Shown here: positions 5,442-6,491 of the stretch, piece after piece | Position numbering within the stretch: the stretch's first letter is position 1 | Layout of the letters: every line of letters begins with the position of its first letter | Source: Deltaproteobacteria bacterium | GTDB taxonomy: Bacteria; Desulfobacterota; Anaeroferrophillalia; Anaeroferrophillales; Tharpellaceae | DNA: 6,491 nucleotides | NCBI GenBank assembly: GCA_013153415.1 | Contig: JAADEO010000038.1 | Coordinates: 1 to 6,491, forward strand | Direction: 5' to 3' | Program-made: the position numbers and the translations under genes | Notes under the pieces: model-generated | What the model was told of the DNA's origin: nothing | What the model saw: only the letters and a program-made list of their open reading frames with translations | The model's database searches: none

Positions 5442-6107
5442 ATGCCGAAACGCCGCGTCACATTACCTTTAGAGATCGTCTATCCCGATATCGGACCGGT
5501 ATCTTTTGTCGCCAGCCAACGGGCCAGGAGAATCAACATCCGGATTCGGGCCGATGGCAGCATCCGGGTGGCGGTACCGCGCAACGCTTCCCTGCGCCAA
5601 GCCGAAAAGTTCGTGGTCGAGAAACGGGATTGGATAGCAAGACAGCTCAGGATGGGAGAAGAGCGCCGCCGGGCTACCGCCGAGCTGGTTTCCCGCAACC
5701 AGGGTTTCGATAGCGACCGGGAAGCGGCGAGAATTCGCCAGCGGCTGGCTGAACTGGCCGAAGAACACGGTTTTTCCTGCAACCGGGTCACCATCCGCAA
5801 CCAGAAGACCCGCTGGGGCAGCTGTTCGGCCAACAACAATGTAAGCCTCAACCTCAAACTCGCCCTGCTGCCCGCCAGGCTCATGGATCTAGTCCTCCTG
5901 CATGAACTCGTACATACCGAAATCAAGAATCACGGCCCCGAATTCTACCGGCGGCTGACCGGGATCATACCCGACTGTCGAGGTCTCGACCGTGAGTTGA
6001 AAAGCTACTCTCCCCTGCTGCTCACCTCACTACCACAAACTCCGCCCGTCAACCCGGACGAGGGCGGAAAAACAATTCGGCCAAAACATGTCTGGTCGGA
6101 GTCCTGA
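5442..6107 (+). CDS. YgjP-type (DUF45/SprT-like) zinc metallopeptidase
   Basis: This 221-residue protein matches the YgjP/DUF45 family of zinc-dependent metallopeptidase-like proteins, whose targets are mostly unknown. The zinc site is HELVH (154-158) with catalytic Glu155, and the third ligand is probably His164 in KNHGPEFY. The family hallmark RWGSCS (124-129) precedes a strand VSLNLKLALLP. The N-terminal part has the expected RARRINIRIRADGSIRVAVP stretch (27-46) and the helix VVEKRDWIARQL. No signal peptide is present, so it is cytoplasmic. A Pro-rich, polar tail of about 35 residues (187-221) looks non-conserved and its DNA holds a strong inverted repeat (6041-6068). The start ATG at 5442 has only a weak GAGAG-like ribosome binding site. 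In E. coli, ygjP lies apart from these neighbours, so the context gives no functional hint. It may be cotranscribed with the methyltransferase gene. Confidence 0.9.
   Translation: MPKRRVTLPLEIVYPDIGPVSFVASQRARRINIRIRADGSIRVAVPRNASLRQAEKFVVEKRDWIARQLRMGEERRRATAELVSRNQGFDSDREAARIRQRLAELAEEHGFSCNRVTIRNQKTRWGSCSANNNVSLNLKLALLPARLMDLVLLHELVHTEIKNHGPEFYRRLTGIIPDCRGLDRELKSYSPLLLTSLPQTPPVNPDEGGKTIRPKHVWSES
6041..6068. repeat. GC-rich hairpin-forming inverted repeat in the 3' end of the peptidase gene
   Basis: TCCGCCC (6041-6047) pairs exactly with GGGCGGA (6062-6068). Inside it GTC (6048-6050) pairs with GAC (6057-6059), leaving a 2-base bulge and a 6-base loop. Ten base pairs can form in all. The following bases on the plus strand are AAAAA, so it is not an intrinsic terminator for rightward transcripts. 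It lies in the non-conserved tail of the peptidase and could affect mRNA stability. Confidence 0.6.
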
Positions 6108-6117
6108 AAAGGATAGG

Positions 6118-6264
6118 ATGACAGACAAGCGCCCAGTTGCAGGTCGCATCGATTTGTACCGGTACGGGGAGGAAAGTTTTGACCTCGATCGGGGTTTATG
6201 TTATGCCCGGAAACGAACATCAACTCCTATTCTAAACAGGAATTATCATGCTGCTGGGAATTGA
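6118..6264 (+). CDS. Doubtful small ORF (48 residues) before the hydantoinase gene
   Basis: An ATG at 6118 opens a 48-codon frame ending in TGA at 6262-6264. AAGGA (6109-6113) lies 4 bases upstream, and the peptidase stop is 10 bases back, so coupled translation is possible. The product begins MTDKRPVAGRIDLYRYGEES and contains FDLDRG; it has no signal peptide, membrane segment or recognised domain. It overlaps the next gene by 17 bases. Third-position GC drops in its second half, and a candidate promoter lies inside it, both of which argue that it may be a chance frame. Confidence 0.22.
   Translation: MTDKRPVAGRIDLYRYGEESFDLDRGLCYARKRTSTPILNRNYHAAGN
6179..6207 (+). promoter_or_regulatory. 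Candidate promoter for the hydantoinase/oxoprolinase gene
   Basis: TTGACC (6179-6184, five of six matches to consensus) is followed after 17 bases by TATGCC (6202-6207), a poor -10 helped by an upstream TG (6199-6200). Transcription would start near 6214, about 34 bases before the ATG at 6248. A perfect 10-bp palindrome, GTACCGGTAC, lies just upstream at 6156-6165 and could be an operator, though such palindromes also occur by chance. Confidence 0.35.
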
Positions 6265-6491
6265 CATCGGCGGAACCCATACCGATGCCGTCATCATCGA
6301 TGATGGCGGCATCCGGGCCACGGCCAAGATCGAAACCGTCCACGACAACCTGGTGGCCTCGCTCGATGCCGTCCTCGAAAAGATCCTGCCTTCCGGAGCG
6401 GCCAACGCCATCCGCAAAATCAACCTGAGCACCACGCTGACCACCAATGCCATCGTCGAAAAAAAACTGGAAGAGGTCGGGGTCCTGGCGG
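6248..6491 (+). CDS. Hydantoinase/oxoprolinase-family protein, N-terminal part (3' end missing)
   Basis: The first 81 codons match the N-terminal domain of the hydantoinase A/5-oxoprolinase family, ATP-dependent enzymes that open cyclic amides such as hydantoins or 5-oxoproline, and that also include acetone carboxylase-type subunits. The signs are GIDIGGTHTDAVII (residues 4-17), the phosphate-binding loop of the actin-like ATPase fold, and LSTTLTTNAIVE (about 60-71), a second conserved motif of the family. The frame is still open at the window edge; a full member would be roughly 500-700 residues. The start ATG has AGGA (6238-6241) 6 bases upstream. A candidate promoter precedes it, so it may head its own transcript. 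The partner HyuB-like gene, if any, is beyond the window, so substrate cannot be judged. Confidence 0.88.
   Translation, partial: MLLGIDIGGTHTDAVIIDDGGIRATAKIETVHDNLVASLDAVLEKILPSGAANAIRKINLSTTLTTNAIVEKKLEEVGVLA

Overview
This window carries bacterial chromosomal DNA of fairly high GC content, roughly 58% by eye. Genes are tightly packed on both strands. A zinc ABC importer, a secreted metal-dependent hydrolase and a CGGC-domain cysteine protein suggest a Gram-negative bacterium, perhaps an anaerobic member of the Desulfobacterota/Desulfuromonadota. That assignment rests on gene content and codon style, not on a marker gene.

Left part (1-3312, + strand): the 3' two thirds of znuA, then znuC and znuB, together form a high-affinity zinc importer (periplasmic binding protein, ATPase, permease). 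A 39-base gap with a good ribosome binding site separates them from a gene for a secreted Amidohydro_2-family TIM-barrel enzyme. It is probably the last gene of the znu transcription unit. Its metal site starts with Glu-x-His instead of the usual His-x-His.

Middle (3343-4461, - strand): a two-gene operon encodes a CGGC-domain cysteine-rich protein and a HAD phosphatase of the pyrimidine 5'-nucleotidase type. It converges on the amidohydrolase gene. Ribosome binding sites place both starts internal to the longest open frames.

A short divergent control region (about 4462-4628) appears to hold two back-to-back promoters. The rightward one drives a SAM-dependent methyltransferase that probably starts at a TTG codon at 4629. 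This protein looks like the arsenite methyltransferase (ArsM) family, but two of the three arsenic-binding cysteines appear to be replaced.

Right part (5376-6491, + strand): a possible weak terminator, a YgjP/DUF45-type zinc metallopeptidase with an unusual C-terminal tail, a 140-base gap with a candidate promoter and a doubtful 48-residue open frame, and the first 81 codons of a hydantoinase/oxoprolinase-family gene that runs off the window.

No mobile element, CRISPR array, tRNA or rRNA was seen. The genes look mostly like ordinary housekeeping and accessory genes. The points most worth following are the cysteine-depleted ArsM-like protein facing a cysteine-rich CGGC protein across a shared promoter region, and the secreted Glu-x-His amidohydrolase attached to the zinc uptake operon.
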